A DNA stretch of 64,000 nucleotides, taken from assembly GCA_016893485.2 (NCBI GenBank), contig JAFEKX020000001.1, forward strand, positions 7,395,501-7,459,500, in the 5' to 3' direction. This document shows positions 9,468-20,190 of this stretch, piece by piece; the stretch's first letter is position 1, and the number at the start of each line of letters is the position of its first letter. The DNA comes from Streptomyces sp. P3. GTDB lineage: Bacteria > Actinomycetota > Actinomycetes > Streptomycetales > Streptomycetaceae. The notes below the pieces were generated by a model, which saw only the letters and a program-made list of their open reading frames with translations, had not been told where the DNA came from and ran no database searches. The position numbers and the translations under genes were made by a program.

Positions 9468-9571
9468 GCGGGAAGATTAAGGGGAACGGAGGCATCGTGC
9501 GGGACTAGACACCCGCTCTTCCGCTCAGCACACCGTGTAATCGCCTTCTGGCGCCGTGCGAGACTTGCCCC

Positions 9572-10639
9572 GTGAGTGCCAACCAGAGCCCCGCGGGCCA
9601 GCAGCAGACCGCCACTTACGACTCCGCCTTCATGAAGGCGTGCAGGCGTGAGCCCGTACCGCACACGCCCGTGTGGTTCATGCGGCAGGCCGGTCGCTCA
9701 CTGCCGGAGTACCACAAGGCGCGCACGGGCATCCCCATGCTGGAGTCCTGCACGCGGCCCGAGCTGGTCGCCGAGATCACCCTCCAGCCGGTGCGCAGGC
9801 ACAAGGTGGACGCGGCGGTCTACTTCAGCGACATCGTCGTCCCGCTCAAGGCCATCGGCATCGACCTCGACATCAAGCCCGGCGTCGGCCCGGTCGTCGC
9901 GAACCCGATCCGCACCCGCGCCGACCTGGCCCAGCTCCGCGACCTCACCCCCGAGGACGTCTCCTACGTCACGGAGGCCATCGGCCTGCTGACCGCCGAG
10001 CTCGGCTCCACCCCGCTCATCGGCTTCGCCGGCGCCCCGTTCACCCTCGCGAGCTACCTCATCGAGGGCGGCCCGTCCCGCACGTACGAGAACGCCAAGG
10101 CGATCATGTACGGCGACCCCGAGCTCTGGACCGACCTCCTCGACCGCCTGGCCGACATCACGTCCGCCTTCCTCAAGGTCCAGATCGAGGCGGGCGCCAG
10201 CGCCGTCCAGGTCTTCGACTCCTGGGCCGGCGCCCTCGCCCCGGCCGACTACCGCCGCTCGGTCCTCCCCGCCTCCGCGAAGGTCTTCCAGGCCGTCGAG
10301 GGCTACGGCGTCCCGCGCATCCACTTCGGCGTCGGCACCGGCGAGCTGCTCGGCCTGATGGGTGAGGCGGGCGCGGACGTCGTCGGCGTCGACTGGCGCG
10401 TCCCGCTGGACGAGGCGGCCCGCCGCGTCGGCCCCGGCAAGGCGCTCCAGGGCAACCTCGACCCGACCGTCCTGTTCGCCTCCACGGAGGCCGTCGAGAC
10501 CAAGACCCGTGAGGTCCTGGACGCGGCGAAGGGCCTGGAGGGGCACATCTTCAACCTCGGGCACGGCGTGATGCCGAACACCGACCCGGACTCCCTCACC
10601 CGGCTCGTCGAGTACGTCCACACGCAGACGGCCCGCTGA
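9572..10639 (+). CDS. hemE: uroporphyrinogen decarboxylase
   Basis: Intact, 355 residues. Signature regions are PVWFMRQAGRSLPEYH (substrate-binding arginine loop), YFSDIVVPLKAIGIDLDI, GFAGAPFTLASYLIEGG and FNLGHGVMPNTDPD. It decarboxylates uroporphyrinogen III to coproporphyrinogen III, the last step shared by all haem routes. With hemY and chdC further along it belongs to the coproporphyrin-dependent pathway. The GTG start gives MSANQSPAG; no strong ribosome-binding site is visible. Confidence 0.97.
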   Translation: MSANQSPAGQQQTATYDSAFMKACRREPVPHTPVWFMRQAGRSLPEYHKARTGIPMLESCTRPELVAEITLQPVRRHKVDAAVYFSDIVVPLKAIGIDLDIKPGVGPVVANPIRTRADLAQLRDLTPEDVSYVTEAIGLLTAELGSTPLIGFAGAPFTLASYLIEGGPSRTYENAKAIMYGDPELWTDLLDRLADITSAFLKVQIEAGASAVQVFDSWAGALAPADYRRSVLPASAKVFQAVEGYGVPRIHFGVGTGELLGLMGEAGADVVGVDWRVPLDEAARRVGPGKALQGNLDPTVLFASTEAVETKTREVLDAAKGLEGHIFNLGHGVMPNTDPDSLTRLVEYVHTQTAR

Positions 10640-10645
10640 GCCCGC

Positions 10646-11489
10646 TCACCACGTGTGCCGGGGCCTCGCCCGCCTGCCGAACAGCAGGCCGCGCGGTTCC
10701 GGCGGCGGGGAGTGCCCGCCTTGAGCGGCCAGGCCAGCAGGCATGCCCGCGAGGAACCCGACGACATGCGCCGCGTACGCCACGGTGCCCGCGTCGGAGA
10801 CGCCCTCGCCGGACGAGTAGAACGCCTGGAGCACGAACCAGAAGCCCAGCACCAGCCAGGCCGGCAGGCGCAGCGGCAGGAAGAACAGGAACGGCACCAG
10901 GACCCACACCCTGGCCTTCGCGTACAGCACCAGATACGCGCCCAGGACTCCGGCGATCGCCCCGGAGGCGCCGATCAGCGGGTCCCCGGAGTCGGCGTTG
11001 AGCACCGCGAAGCCGTAGCCCGCCGCGTAGCCGCACACCACGTAGAAGAGCGTGAAGCGGATGTGGCCCATGCGGTCCTCGACGTTGTTGCCGAAGATCA
11101 TCAGGAACAGCATGTTGCCCAGCAGGTGGATCCAGCTGCCGTGCAGGAACATCGCGGTGAAGACGCTCAGCGGGGCCGACTTGTCGTACGTCGGCGGTCC
11201 TGCCGCGCAGGTCGCGCCGCCGGGGCCCGCCTGGACGCCTGCGTAAGGTCGCTGCCGCCCCCGGTCGGGACGAGCTGCGGCATCTGGTGGTGGATCAACT
11301 CCCGCGGCACGGCCGCGTAGTGGTCCAGGAAGGCCTGCAGATGACACAGCTGCGAAAGGTCGCTGCCGCCCGCCACGGAGCCCGCCATTCCGGGCGTGAA
11401 CAGGAAGACGAGCACATTCGCGGCGACGAGCGCATACGTCACCCAGGGGTGCGGCGCACCGGGTTCACGTCATGGACGGGGATGACCAC
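10646..11489 (-). CDS. rhomboid family intramembrane serine protease
   Basis: About 281 residues after adding one base near 11253 and one near 11446. It has an N-terminal helix (WVTYALVAANVLVFLFTP), a periplasmic-type loop and at least six membrane segments. The catalytic serine motif GASGAIAGVLGAYL and the histidine in AYAAHVVGFLAG are both present, with HLLGNMLFLMIFGNNVED typical for rhomboids. It cleaves membrane-protein substrates. The start is taken as the GTG at 11489, giving VVIPVHDVNPVRRTP, the usual rhomboid N terminus. It converges with hemE, with 6 bases between stops. Confidence 0.85.
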
Positions 11490-11613
11490 ATGAAAGTACT
11501 GCCCCCGATCCGCGCGGCGAACCGGTGAACACCGCCGTCCGCCTGTGCGTATGACTCCTCAACCGCCCGCGGGCGGGGAAGGCGGGTCGCGGGGACGACG
11601 TGAGGAACAGGCG

Positions 11614-11936
11614 ATGAACGACCGAATTTCTCCGCAGCTGACCGCCACGCCCGACGGCGAGGCCGAGATCTCCCTGGTGGTGCGCCTCCCTGGGAGGACG
11701 TCGCCCGGCTGGGCCAGGAGGCGGGCCGCCTCGCCGCCCAGATGCAGCGGCCGGTGACCCTGGACGAGGCGGTGAGCAACCGGCTGCGCTCCAACGCCCT
11801 GGGCGCCCACGCCAAGCCGGCCGGGGCTCAGCCCGCCGCGATGGTCCCGCCGAGCGCGTCCGTCTCGTCCCTGCCCGCCAGGCCGCCGGCCGAGCAGGCA
11901 CGGCAGGCCATAGACCGCATCAACGGCACGGCGTAA
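11614..11936 (+). CDS. conserved hypothetical protein, 107 residues
   Basis: It reads MNDRISPQLTATPDGEAEI...VVRLPWEDVARLGQEAG...TLDEAVSNRL after one base is added near 11691, then a Pro/Ala-rich tail ending QAIDRINGTA. Start ATG at 11614 with AGGAA 6 bases upstream. No membrane segment. The middle looks like a short helical domain; no family recognised. It converges with the next gene, 5 bases apart. Confidence 0.55.
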
Positions 11937-11941
11937 ACGCT

Positions 11942-13343
11942 TTACCGCAGGCCCGCCTGGACCTTCGCGGTCGCCTTTCTGGCCGCCACCAGGACCGGGT
12001 CCCACACCGGGGAGAACGGCGGCGCGTACCCCAGGTCCAGGGCCGTCATCTGTTCCACCGTCATACCGGCCCGTGAGGGCGACCGCCGCGATGTCGACAC
12101 GTTTCGCGGCGCCCTCCCGGCCGACGATCTGCACGCCCAGGAGACGGCCGGTACGGCGTTCGGCGAGCATCTTCACCGTCATGAGCGAGGCCTCCGGGTA
12201 GTAGCCCGCACGGCTGGTCGACTCGATGGTGACCGCCTCGAACTGCAGGCCCGCGCGGTGGGCGTCCTTCTCGCGCAGCCCGGTACGCGCGATCTCCAGA
12301 TCGCACACCTTGCTCACGGCCGTACCGACCACCCCGGGGAAGGTGGCGTAACCGCCGCCCACATTGGTGCCGATGACCTGCCCGTGCTTGTTGGCATGCG
12401 TCCCCAGGGCGATGTGCCGCTCCTGTCCGGAGACCAGGTCGAGCACCTCGACGCAGTCGCCCCCGGCCCAGATGTTCTCGTGCCCGCGCACCCGCATCGC
12501 CAGGTCGGTGAGCAGCCCGCCGTGCTGTCCGAGCGGCAGCCCCGCGGCCTTCGCGAGCGTCGTCTCCGGGCGGACGCCGATCCCCAGGACCACCACGTCC
12601 GCCGGGTACTCCGCGTCCTCCGTGACCACGGCCCGCACCCGCCCGTCGTCCCCGGTGCGCAGCTCGGTGACCCGGGCGTCGTTGACCATGGTGATGCCCA
12701 GGCCCTCCATCGCCTTGTGCACCAGCCGCCCCATGTCCGGGTCGAGCGTGGACATCGGCTCCGTGCCCCGGTTGACGACGGTCACCTCATACCCGCGGTT
12801 GACGAACGCCTCCGCCATCTCGACCCCGATGTACCCGGCCCCGACCACCACCGCACGACGTCCACGCGTGCGTGCCAGCGAGTCGAGCAGCGCCTGCCCG
12901 TCGTCGAGCGTCTGCACCCCGTGCACCCCGGGAGCGTCCACTCCGGGCAGCTCCGGCCGGATCGGCCGCGCCCCGGTCCCGATCACGAGCTTGTCGTACG
13001 ACGTCCAGGACTCCTCCCCGGAATCGACGTCACGCGCGCGTACCCGCCCGCCCGCGACGTCGAGCTCGACGACCTCGGTGCGCATGCGCAGGTCGATGTC
13101 GCGCTCGCGGTGCTCCTCCGGGGTGCGCGCGATCAGCTCCTCCGGGGCGGACACGTCCCCGCCCACCCAATAGGGGATGCCGCACGCCGAGTACGACGTG
13201 AAGTGGCCGCGCTCGAAGGCCACGATCTCCAGCTCGTCCGGTCCTTTCAGGCGGCGGGCCTGCGACGCCGCGGACATGCCCGCGGCGTCACCGCCGATGA
13301 CGACCAGTCGTTCCCGGGTACCCCTCGCACGGCTCATGCTCAT
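11942..13343 (-). CDS. FAD-dependent pyridine-nucleotide disulfide oxidoreductase (CoA-disulfide reductase-like)
   Basis: About 466 residues with one extra base near 12072. The FAD site reads LVVIGGDAAGMSAASQARR, followed by the single active cysteine in YSACGIPYWVGG, the pattern of CoA-disulfide reductase and NADH oxidase/peroxidase (not the CxxxxC of lipoamide dehydrogenases). The NAD(P) site is AVVVGAGYIGVEMAEAF, the second FAD motif is NIWAGGDCVEV, and a C-terminal dimerisation domain follows. Streptomyces uses mycothiol, so a CoA or polysulfide substrate is an inference. Two possible starts (M1, M3) lie six bases apart. Confidence 0.85.
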
Positions 13344-13370
13344 GCGAACACGCTACGGGGACCGATCATT

Positions 13371-14312
13371 TCAGTCCTGGCCGCCCTGCTCCGGCAGAGC
13401 GCCCGCTCCGGTGGCCGCCGGCACGGTCCCCGCCCGGCGCGGCCGTACGAGACGCAGCCACACGAAGAGCGCCAGCGCCGCCACGGCCGCGAACGGCAGC
13501 ACCGCGCCGAGGGACAGGGCGATCCACCGCAGCATCGTCACGAAGACGTGCCAGCCGCCCGCGACGGCGTCCACGAAGCCGGGGCCGTCGTCCTTCGCGG
13601 CGGCCTTCGCGACCGGGGTCTGCGACAGGGACAGCGTGATGGTCGCGAGGCTGGTGCGGTCCTTCAGGGAGGCCTGTTGCGCGAGCAGCGCCTCCAGGTC
13701 GGACTCGCGGGTGCTCAACTCGCCCTCCAGCTCCACCACATCGCTCAACTTGGTGGCCCGGTCCATCAGTTCACGCACGCGTGCCACGCTGGCCCGCTGC
13801 GAGGCGATGCGGCTCTCCACGTCCACGACCTGATCGGTGACGTCCTGCGCCTTCGCGGTCCGCTGCAACAGCTTGCCCGCGCCCTCCAGGTCGGCGAGTA
13901 CCTCGTCGTACTTGTCGCTGGGCACCCGCAGCACGACCTGGGTGCGCTCGTGCCCCTGCCCGTCCCGGGTGGTGGACTCGTTGCCGACGAACCCGCCCGC
14001 GTTCTCCGTGGTGGTACGGGCCTCGTCGAGCGCCTTCGGTACGTCCTTGACCCGCACCGAGAGGGAGGCGGTACGGATGATGCTGCTCGCGGTGAGCTTG
14101 GGCACCGCCTTGGTGTTCCTGGCGTTGCCGCTGCCCGCCGCACCCTCCTGCCGGGCGGTGTCCGGAGCGGCGGCCTTGGCGTTCCCGCCGGCGTCACTGG
14201 CACTGGAGGTCTTGTCGTTCGCGCCGTCGCTGCACCCGGCCAGCGCGAGCGAGGAGGCCAGCAGGAGCGCGGCAAGGGCCTGGAGGGGCCGTACGGAGTG
14301 TCGTGTACGCAT
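13371..14312 (-). CDS. DUF4349 lipoprotein
   Basis: Intact, 313 residues. The signal peptide ends in the lipobox LALAGC (Cys at residue 26). A central DUF4349 domain (IIRTASLSVRVKDVPKALDEA...GGFVGNES) continues into a long coiled coil (DVTDQVVDVESRIASQRASV...LEALLAQQASLKDRT). One membrane helix (FAAVAALALFVWLRLV) is followed by a basic cytoplasmic tail. It is probably anchored at both ends of the extracytoplasmic domain. Function unknown; DUF4349 proteins are often taken as envelope-stress or scaffolding factors. Confidence 0.85.
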   Translation of the reverse strand: MRTRHSVRPLQALAALLLASSLALAGCSDGANDKTSSASDAGGNAKAAAPDTARQEGAAGSGNARNTKAVPKLTASSIIRTASLSVRVKDVPKALDEARTTTENAGGFVGNESTTRDGQGHERTQVVLRVPSDKYDEVLADLEGAGKLLQRTAKAQDVTDQVVDVESRIASQRASVARVRELMDRATKLSDVVELEGELSTRESDLEALLAQQASLKDRTSLATITLSLSQTPVAKAAAKDDGPGFVDAVAGGWHVFVTMLRWIALSLGAVLPFAAVAALALFVWLRLVRPRRAGTVPAATGAGALPEQGGQD

Positions 14313-14472
14313 GTGTCGCTACCCCGGGGTTCGTCGTGACGACTGACGCACCTTCGACGCCGGGACCGGGCGGGACGTTGGCGGCAAACGGTCCCGATGC
14401 GGTCACGGTCGGGACTCGTGCCGGACACCGGCCCGGAGCCGGACTGTCAGTGGGGTCTGAGAGGCTGGGGGC

Positions 14473-15902
14473 ATGCGTGAAGTGGAGACTCGTACGGGCA
14501 CAGGGCATGTCGTCGTCATCGGCGCCGGGATCGGCGGGCTGGCCGCCGCACACCGGCTGCTGGACAGGGGCGTGCGCGTGACCGTCGTGGAGGCGTCGGA
14601 CCGGGTCGGCGGCAAGCTGCTGCCGGGTGAGATCGCCGGCGCCCGCGTGGACCTCGGCGCCGAGTCGATGCTGGCCCGCCGCCCCGAGGCCGTCGCCCTG
14701 GCCCGCGAGGTGGGCCTCACCGACCACCTCCGGACGCCCGCCACGGCCACCGCGTCGATCTGGACCCGGGAGCCCTGCGCCCCATGCCCAAGGGTCATGT
14801 CATGGGCGTCCCCGGCACCGCGTCCGCCCTCGCCGGAGTCCTCTCGGACGAGGGCCTGCACCGCATCGAGCGCGACGCCGACCTGCCCCGCACGGAGGTC
14901 GGCGACGACGTCGCGGTCGGCGAGTACGTGGCGGCACGCCTCGGCCGAGAGGTCGTCGACCGCCTCGTCGAACCCCTCCTGGGCGGGGTCTACGCGGGCG
15001 ACGCGTACCGCATCTCGATGCGCTCGGCGGTCCCGCAGCTGTACCAGGCCGCGAAGACCCACGACTCCCTCACCGCGGCCGTCCGGGGCATCCAGGAGCG
15101 CGCCGCCGCCGCACAGCAGACCGGCCCGGTCTTCATGGGCATCCAGGGCGGAGTGGGCCAACTCCCGCTCGCCGTCGCCGAGTCGGCACACGCGCGGGGC
15201 GCCGAGATCCTCACCGGAACACCGGTGACGGAGCTGCGCCGCAGCGGCACATCGGGCTGGCGGGTCGTCGCCGGAGACCGCGTCCTGGACGCCGACGGCG
15301 TGATCGTCGCCGTCCCCGCCCCGGCCGCCGCCGAACTGCTGCGCCCCGAAGCACCGGGCGCGGCAACCGAGTTGGCGGCCGTCGAGTACGCCTCGATGGC
15401 CCTGGTCACCCTCGCCTACCGCCGCGCGGACATCGAACTCCCCGAAGGCAGCGGCTTCTTGGTGCCCCCCGTCGACGGCCGCACCATCAAGGCATCCACG
15501 TTCGCCTCCCAGAAATGGGGCTGGATCGCCGAGGAGAACCCGGACGTGGTCGTCCTGCGCACCTCGGTGGGCCGCTACGGCGAGACGGCGATCCTGGACC
15601 GCGACGACACCGGCCTCGTGGACGTCTCGCGCCACGACCTGCGCGAGGCGACCGGCCTCGACGCCCAGCCCCTCGCGACCCGCGTCACCCGCTGGACCGA
15701 CGGCCTGCCCCAGTACCCGGTGGGCCACCACGCGCGCGTGGCCCGCGTCCGCGAACACGTCGCCAAGCTCCCCGGCCTCGCCGTCTGCGGTGCCGCGTAC
15801 GACGGTGTGGGCATCCCGGCCACCATCGCCAGCGCGTACGCGGCCGTCGAGCGGCTGACCGGTGACCCGGTGCCGAGCGCCTCCGGCGGAGCGGGAGAAT
15901 AG
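14473..15902 (+). CDS. hemY: coproporphyrinogen III oxidase (HemY/CgoX type, FAD)
   Basis: About 476 residues with one missing base near 14768. The N terminus has the FAD motif VVVIGAGIGGLAAAHRL and the GG doublet VGGKLLPGE. FMGIQGGVGQLPLAV is typical of protoporphyrinogen/coproporphyrinogen oxidases, and the end AAYDGVGIPATIASAYAAVE is the C-terminal FAD contact. In Actinobacteria this enzyme oxidises coproporphyrinogen III to coproporphyrin III. The downstream chdC starts 4 bases after the stop, so the two are one operon. Often annotated hemG in Streptomyces. Confidence 0.92.
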
Positions 15903-15906
15903 CCCC

Positions 15907-16638
15907 ATGAGCGACGACGCCCCCACCACCGACCCCGGCCGTGTCCCGAACAAGGGCAAGCTGGCCAAGGACCTCAACGAGGCCATCCGCTACACCCTGT
16001 GGTCCGTCTTCAAGCTGAAGGACGTGCTGCCCGAGGACCGCGCCGGTTACGCCGACGAGGTCCAGGAGCTGTTCGACCAGCTCGCCGCGAAGGACGTGAC
16101 CGTCCGCGGCACGTACGACGTCTCGGGCCTGCGTGCCGACGCCGACCTCATGATCTGGTGGCACGCCGAGACCGCCGACCAGCTGCAGGAGGCGTACAAC
16201 CTCTTCCGCCGCACGAAGCTCGGCCGCGCCCTGGAGCCGGTCTGGTCGAACATGGCGCTGCACCGCCCCGCCGAGTTCAACCGCTCGCACATCCCGGCCT
16301 TCCTGGCCGACGAGACCCCGCGCAACTACGTCAGCGTGTACCCGTTCGTGCGCTCCTACGACTGGTACCTGCTCCCCGACGAGGACCGCCGCCGCATGCT
16401 CGCCGACCACGGCAAGATGGCCCGCGGCTACCCGGACGTCCGCGCCAACACGGTCGCGTCCTTCTCCCTCGGCGACTACGAATGGCTCCTGGCCTTCGAG
16501 GCCGACGAGCTCTACCGCATCGTCGACCTCATGCGCCACCTCCGCGCCTCCGAGGCCCGCATGCACGTCCGCGAGGAGGTCCCCTTCTACACGGGCCGCC
16601 GCAAGGACATCGGCGAGTTGGTAGCCGGCCTCGCGTAG
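15907..16638 (+). CDS. chdC: coproheme decarboxylase (HemQ, chlorite-dismutase family)
   Basis: Intact, 243 residues. It shows the catalytic tyrosine region NYVSVYPFVRSYDWYLL and the proximal haem histidine in RRRMLADHGKMARGYP. The chlorite-dismutase distal arginine is absent, as in HemQ. It converts coproheme to haem b with peroxide, the final step of the coproporphyrin route. The ATG is 4 bases after hemY. The ferrochelatase needed between them is not in this window. Confidence 0.95.
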   Translation: MSDDAPTTDPGRVPNKGKLAKDLNEAIRYTLWSVFKLKDVLPEDRAGYADEVQELFDQLAAKDVTVRGTYDVSGLRADADLMIWWHAETADQLQEAYNLFRRTKLGRALEPVWSNMALHRPAEFNRSHIPAFLADETPRNYVSVYPFVRSYDWYLLPDEDRRRMLADHGKMARGYPDVRANTVASFSLGDYEWLLAFEADELYRIVDLMRHLRASEARMHVREEVPFYTGRRKDIGELVAGLA

Positions 16639-16640
16639 TT

Positions 16641-16688
16641 CTTTTAGGGGCGCGGGGAACTGCGCGACCAGCCCCCACCGGGCGGCAG
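16641..16688 (+). repeat. dispersed GC-rich intergenic repeat, copy B
   Basis: TTTTAGGGGCGCGGGGAACT followed by GCGCGACCAGCC, then a variable end. It fills the gap between chdC and the convergent peptidase gene. The core GCGC...GCGC can fold into a short hairpin. Confidence 0.75.
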
Positions 16689-16689
16689 T

Positions 16690-18283
16690 TTACGAACTAC
16701 CCGGTCGCGCAGCCTTCGGCTCAGCATGCGGCGCACACGCAGCCCGTCGCTCAGGCAGCCGCCCCTCCAACAGGTAAGCGTCCAGATACCCGTTGACGCA
16801 CTTGTTGGATCCCCCGCGATCCCATGCGTCCCCGCATCCCGCTCAGTCACCAACACCGAGCCGGACAACCGCCGCTGCAACTCAAGCGCCCCGTCATAAG
16901 GCGTAGCCGCATCCCGCTCGGCAGCCATGATCAGCACCGGCGGCAACTCCCCAGGCCCGGTCCGCACATCAAGAGGCTCCTGACGCGGCGCAGTCCAGTA
17001 CGCACAGGGCAGATTCATCCACACGTTGTCCCACGTCTCGAACGGCGCCACCCGAGCGAGCCGGGTGTTGTCCCGGTCCCAGGTCTGCCAGTCCGTAGGC
17101 CAGGCCGCGTCGTTGCACTCGACGGCCGTGTACACCGCGTTCCCGTTCTCCGCCTCGACAGCCGCCCCCGGCGTAGGCCCGGCCTGCTGGATCAACGGCT
17201 TGGGGTCACCCTTCAGATACGCGGACAAGGCTGCCGCACTGTGCGGCCAGTAGTCGTCGTAGTACCCGGCGGACAGGATCGCGCCCTGCAACTGCGCGGG
17301 CCCCACCTTCCCGCCCGCGGGCTTCTCGGCGAGCCGCGCCTCGGCCCTGCGGTAGCTGGCGAGGACCTTGTCCGCCGTGTCGCCGAGGCCGTAGACGTCG
17401 TCGTGCTTGGCGATCCACTCCCGGAAGTCCGTCCAGCGGCCCTCGAACGCGGCCGACTGGTCGAGGTTGTTGCGGTACCAGATCTGCTCGGGGTCCGGGT
17501 TCACCGCCGAGTCGAACACCATCCGCCGTACGTGCGTGGGGAACATCGTCGCGTACAGCGCCCCGAAGTACGTCCCGTAGGACGCGCCCATGAACGTCAG
17601 CCGGTCCTCGCCGAGCGCGGCGCGCAGGACGTCCAGGTCGCGGGCGTTGTTGAGGGAGGTGTAGAAGCGGAGCTTGCTGCCGGAGCGCCTGGCGCAGCCG
17701 CGGGCGTAGGACTTGGCCTCCGCGATGCGTTCCTTCTTGTACGACTCCGAGGGGTGGGTCGGCGACTGCGAGGGCGCCTTGAAGAAGTGCTTGGGGTCCT
17801 CGCAGGACAGCGGTGCCGACTTGTCGACGCCGCGCGGGGCGTAGCCGACGAGGTCGTAGGCCGACGCGATGCGCTTCCACTCGGGGAGCATGCCGATCAG
17901 CGGGAAGTAGAGGCCGGAGGCGCCGGGGCCGCCCGGGTTGTAGACCAGGGAGCCCTGGCGGGGACTCTTCGCTTGCTGTTGTGCGGGTCCTTGTGGGTGG
18001 CGTGGGCGCGGCTGACGGTCAGCTTGATCTGCGTGCCGTCGGGGCGCGCGTAGTCGAGCGGGACGGAGACCGTGCCGCACTCCATGGTGCCGGGCAGGTC
18101 CTGCGCGTCGGGGCACTTCCCGAAGGTGATGCCCTTCGCCCGGGCGTGCGCGGCGGCCAGCGCGGTGCCGGTCGACTCGGCGGCCCGGATACCGGGAACG
18201 GCCGGGGTGCCGGTGGCCGGGGCGGCGGCGAGGGTGGTCAGGAGCAAGGACCCGGCGGCCGAGTACAGGGCGGCGGCTCGCAT
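16690..18283 (-). CDS. secreted TAP-like alpha/beta-hydrolase peptidase
   Basis: About 531 residues with one base missing near 16812 and one near 17968. A Sec signal (MRAAALYSAAGSLLLTTLAAAP) precedes an alpha/beta-hydrolase. LVYNPGGPGASGLYF holds the oxyanion loop, GASYGTYFGALYA (GxSxG) holds the nucleophile serine, and the C-terminal TAP domain holds PPVLIMAAERDAATPYDGA (Asp) and DAGTHGIAGG (His). The family removes tripeptides or dipeptides from protein N termini outside the cell. The start is the ATG at 18283 with AAGGGA upstream. Conserved cysteines (CEDPKHF, CARRSG) fit an exported protein. Confidence 0.85.
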
Positions 18284-18416
18284 GGTGGCGTATCCCTTCG
18301 GAGCACGGCAGCAACAAAGGGGATGTTTCGTTCGCTTCCAGGCGAAGGCAAGCACCGTCGGGCGGTGTCGGCCCCAATGACCCCTGTGCGCCCCCGGGAG
18401 CGCCCTCACGCTGTGG

Positions 18417-19192
18417 TCAGCGGCGCCACTCGTACTGCTCGCGGTGCGCGAACGCCGCCCGCAGATCCGGCTCGCCGACCGCGCGGATACCGCGTACGGC
18501 GACCGACGTCAGATACGTACGGTCGTCCCCGCTGCCCGAGTGCCGCGCCAGCGTGCCCAGCAGCCGCTGACCGGCCGGGGAGGCCCAGCGCGAGTACGGG
18601 TGCACCTCGACCCGCGCGATGGCCAGACAGCTCAGCGTGAGCGCGAGCGGCAACGCGAACCAGAGCGCGACCAGACCCGCGGCATCTCGGCCCCCGGCGT
18701 CAGCAGCGCGGTCGCGCCCAGCCCGAGGACGACGAGCGCGGCGGCCCGCACCTGCCGGACCCCGGACGCGACAGTGGTCGTACTCCCGTCCGGTACGGCG
18801 AGACCCGCGTCGACGAGCCGGCCCGCGAGGTCGCGTACCGCGTCCGTGGCCGCCGCGGTGGCCCGCACCGGGCCGATCCTGGACTGCCCCTCGGGACCGA
18901 TCGCGCCTATCACCGACCGCTCGATGGCGTCCCGGCCGCGCGGGTCGACGACGGTCGCCCAGCCGGTGTGCGCGAGCAGCAGCCGGTGCTGCCGCGCCAT
19001 GGAGACCAGCGTCAGATCGGCGACCCGCGCGGGACCGCCGGACAGGAACGCCGCCTCGTAGAGCGTCAGATCATGTCCCGTGCCCGCGTCGTCCGCGTCG
19101 ACGGCCGCCGCTCTGACGGCGGCCAGGCACAGCCGCGTGCACGCCGTGCCGGCGACGGCCCAGGCCAGGAGCAGGAGAAGGACCCAGAACAT
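18417..19192 (-). CDS. TIGR04222-domain membrane protein
   Basis: About 258 residues with one base missing near 18682. A hydrophobic N terminus (FWVLLLLLAWAVAG) precedes a domain with DLTLYEAAFLSGGPARVADL and TVVDPRGRDAIERSVIG, which fits TIGR04222. Two further hydrophobic stretches follow (AAALVVLGLGATALL, LVALWFALPLALTL), then a short soluble tail ending HREQYEWRR. Many family members end in a Gly/Cys low-complexity tail; this one does not. A dyad TTCCGG-TTGT-CCGGAA (19272-19287) lies 80 bases upstream. It follows the DUF692 and DUF4142 genes on the same strand. Confidence 0.7.
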
Positions 19193-19308
19193 GCCAAGTT
19201 TCTATGCCAAAGGCCCAGTGCGACGCCATGCCTTGTTCACAATCCGGACAGAGCGTTGTCGGCACGTGACGTTCCGGTTGTCCGGAAACCACCACGGCCG
19301 AAACAGGT

Positions 19309-20076
19309 CTACGGCTGCGCGGACGCCGGGGACTGGAGGCGGCCGGCGGGAGCATGTAGGTCGGGGAGACGGACGGGGCCAGCGGGACGACCTGGCCGGG
19401 GTCGGCCGCGGCGGAGACGCTGGGCGCGGGCGAGCTCGACGCCGCCATGTCCCGGGCCAGCTGGGCGAAGTCGACGTAACCGGTGGCCTCCAGGACCCTG
19501 ATGTGGTCCAGGACGGTCGTGTTCGCGTCGTCGGCGAGGGCGCGCACCAGCGAGTTCTGCGTGGTGGCCCGGACCTGCGCGACCACCGTGAACACCCTGC
19601 CGTGCGCGAGGCGCAGGATGTTGGCGAACTTGCGGTCGAAGTCCACGCCCCGCGCCGCGTCGAGGGTGGCGAGCCACTGCTGTTGCTGCGCGTTCGGCTG
19701 GTTGGGCAGCGGCACCCGAGCTGCGCGGCGACGTCCCGCACCCGCTCGTCGAGGAACGTGTGCCCGTCGATGAGGTGCTGTCCCGCCGTCCGTACGGCCG
19801 CGGTCGTGCCCTTCTCCTCCGCCTGCTGGCCGGCCGGCAGCTCCCACAGCCCGGCCAGCCGGACCTTCGTGACGAAGTCCCGGTCCAGCGCGGACAACGG
19901 CCCGTACGGCGTCGTCACGGTCTGGTCGCTGAGCACGCTGGCATCCGCCGTGCCGGACCGGTCGGTGTAGGACCAGACCGGGAAGATCAGCGCGGCCAGG
20001 GTCGCGGTCAGCCCGATGACGATGACGCCGGTGCCACTGAAGATGCCTCGGCCCTGTGCGGGGGTCGCGGTCGCAT
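19309..20076 (-). CDS. DUF4142 exported protein (paralogue B)
   Basis: About 256 residues after adding bases near 19332, 19716 and 20040. An N-terminal helix (GVIVIGLTATLAALIFPVWSY) anchors or exports it. The DUF4142 four-helix region reads LDRDFVTKVRLAGLWELPAGQQAEE...QHLIDGHTFLDERVRDVAAQLG and ends in a Pro/Ala/Ser tail. The start is the ATG at 20076 with GGAGG 6 bases upstream. It is clearly homologous to the gene at 21705 (shared VRLAGLWELPAGQQA). DUF4142 resembles ferritin-like bundles; function not established. Confidence 0.8.
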
Positions 20077-20190
20077 GGGGTGCCTCCTGTCACGGCACCG
20101 CACGTGAGTGCGCTTCTCGTGCGGGACCACAACATTACTGTGGGGTCACTGGCGCCTCCCAAGGCCCCACGTCAGCCCCGCTCCGGCCCC

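Noticed and set aside
12258..14339. A 693-codon plus-strand open frame across the oxidoreductase and DUF4349 genes
   Set aside because: Runs antisense through two recognised genes and has the composition of a shadow frame.
16639..16690. Rho-independent terminator of chdC
   Set aside because: The hairpin potential belongs to the dispersed repeat copy B; a terminator role is possible but not specific.
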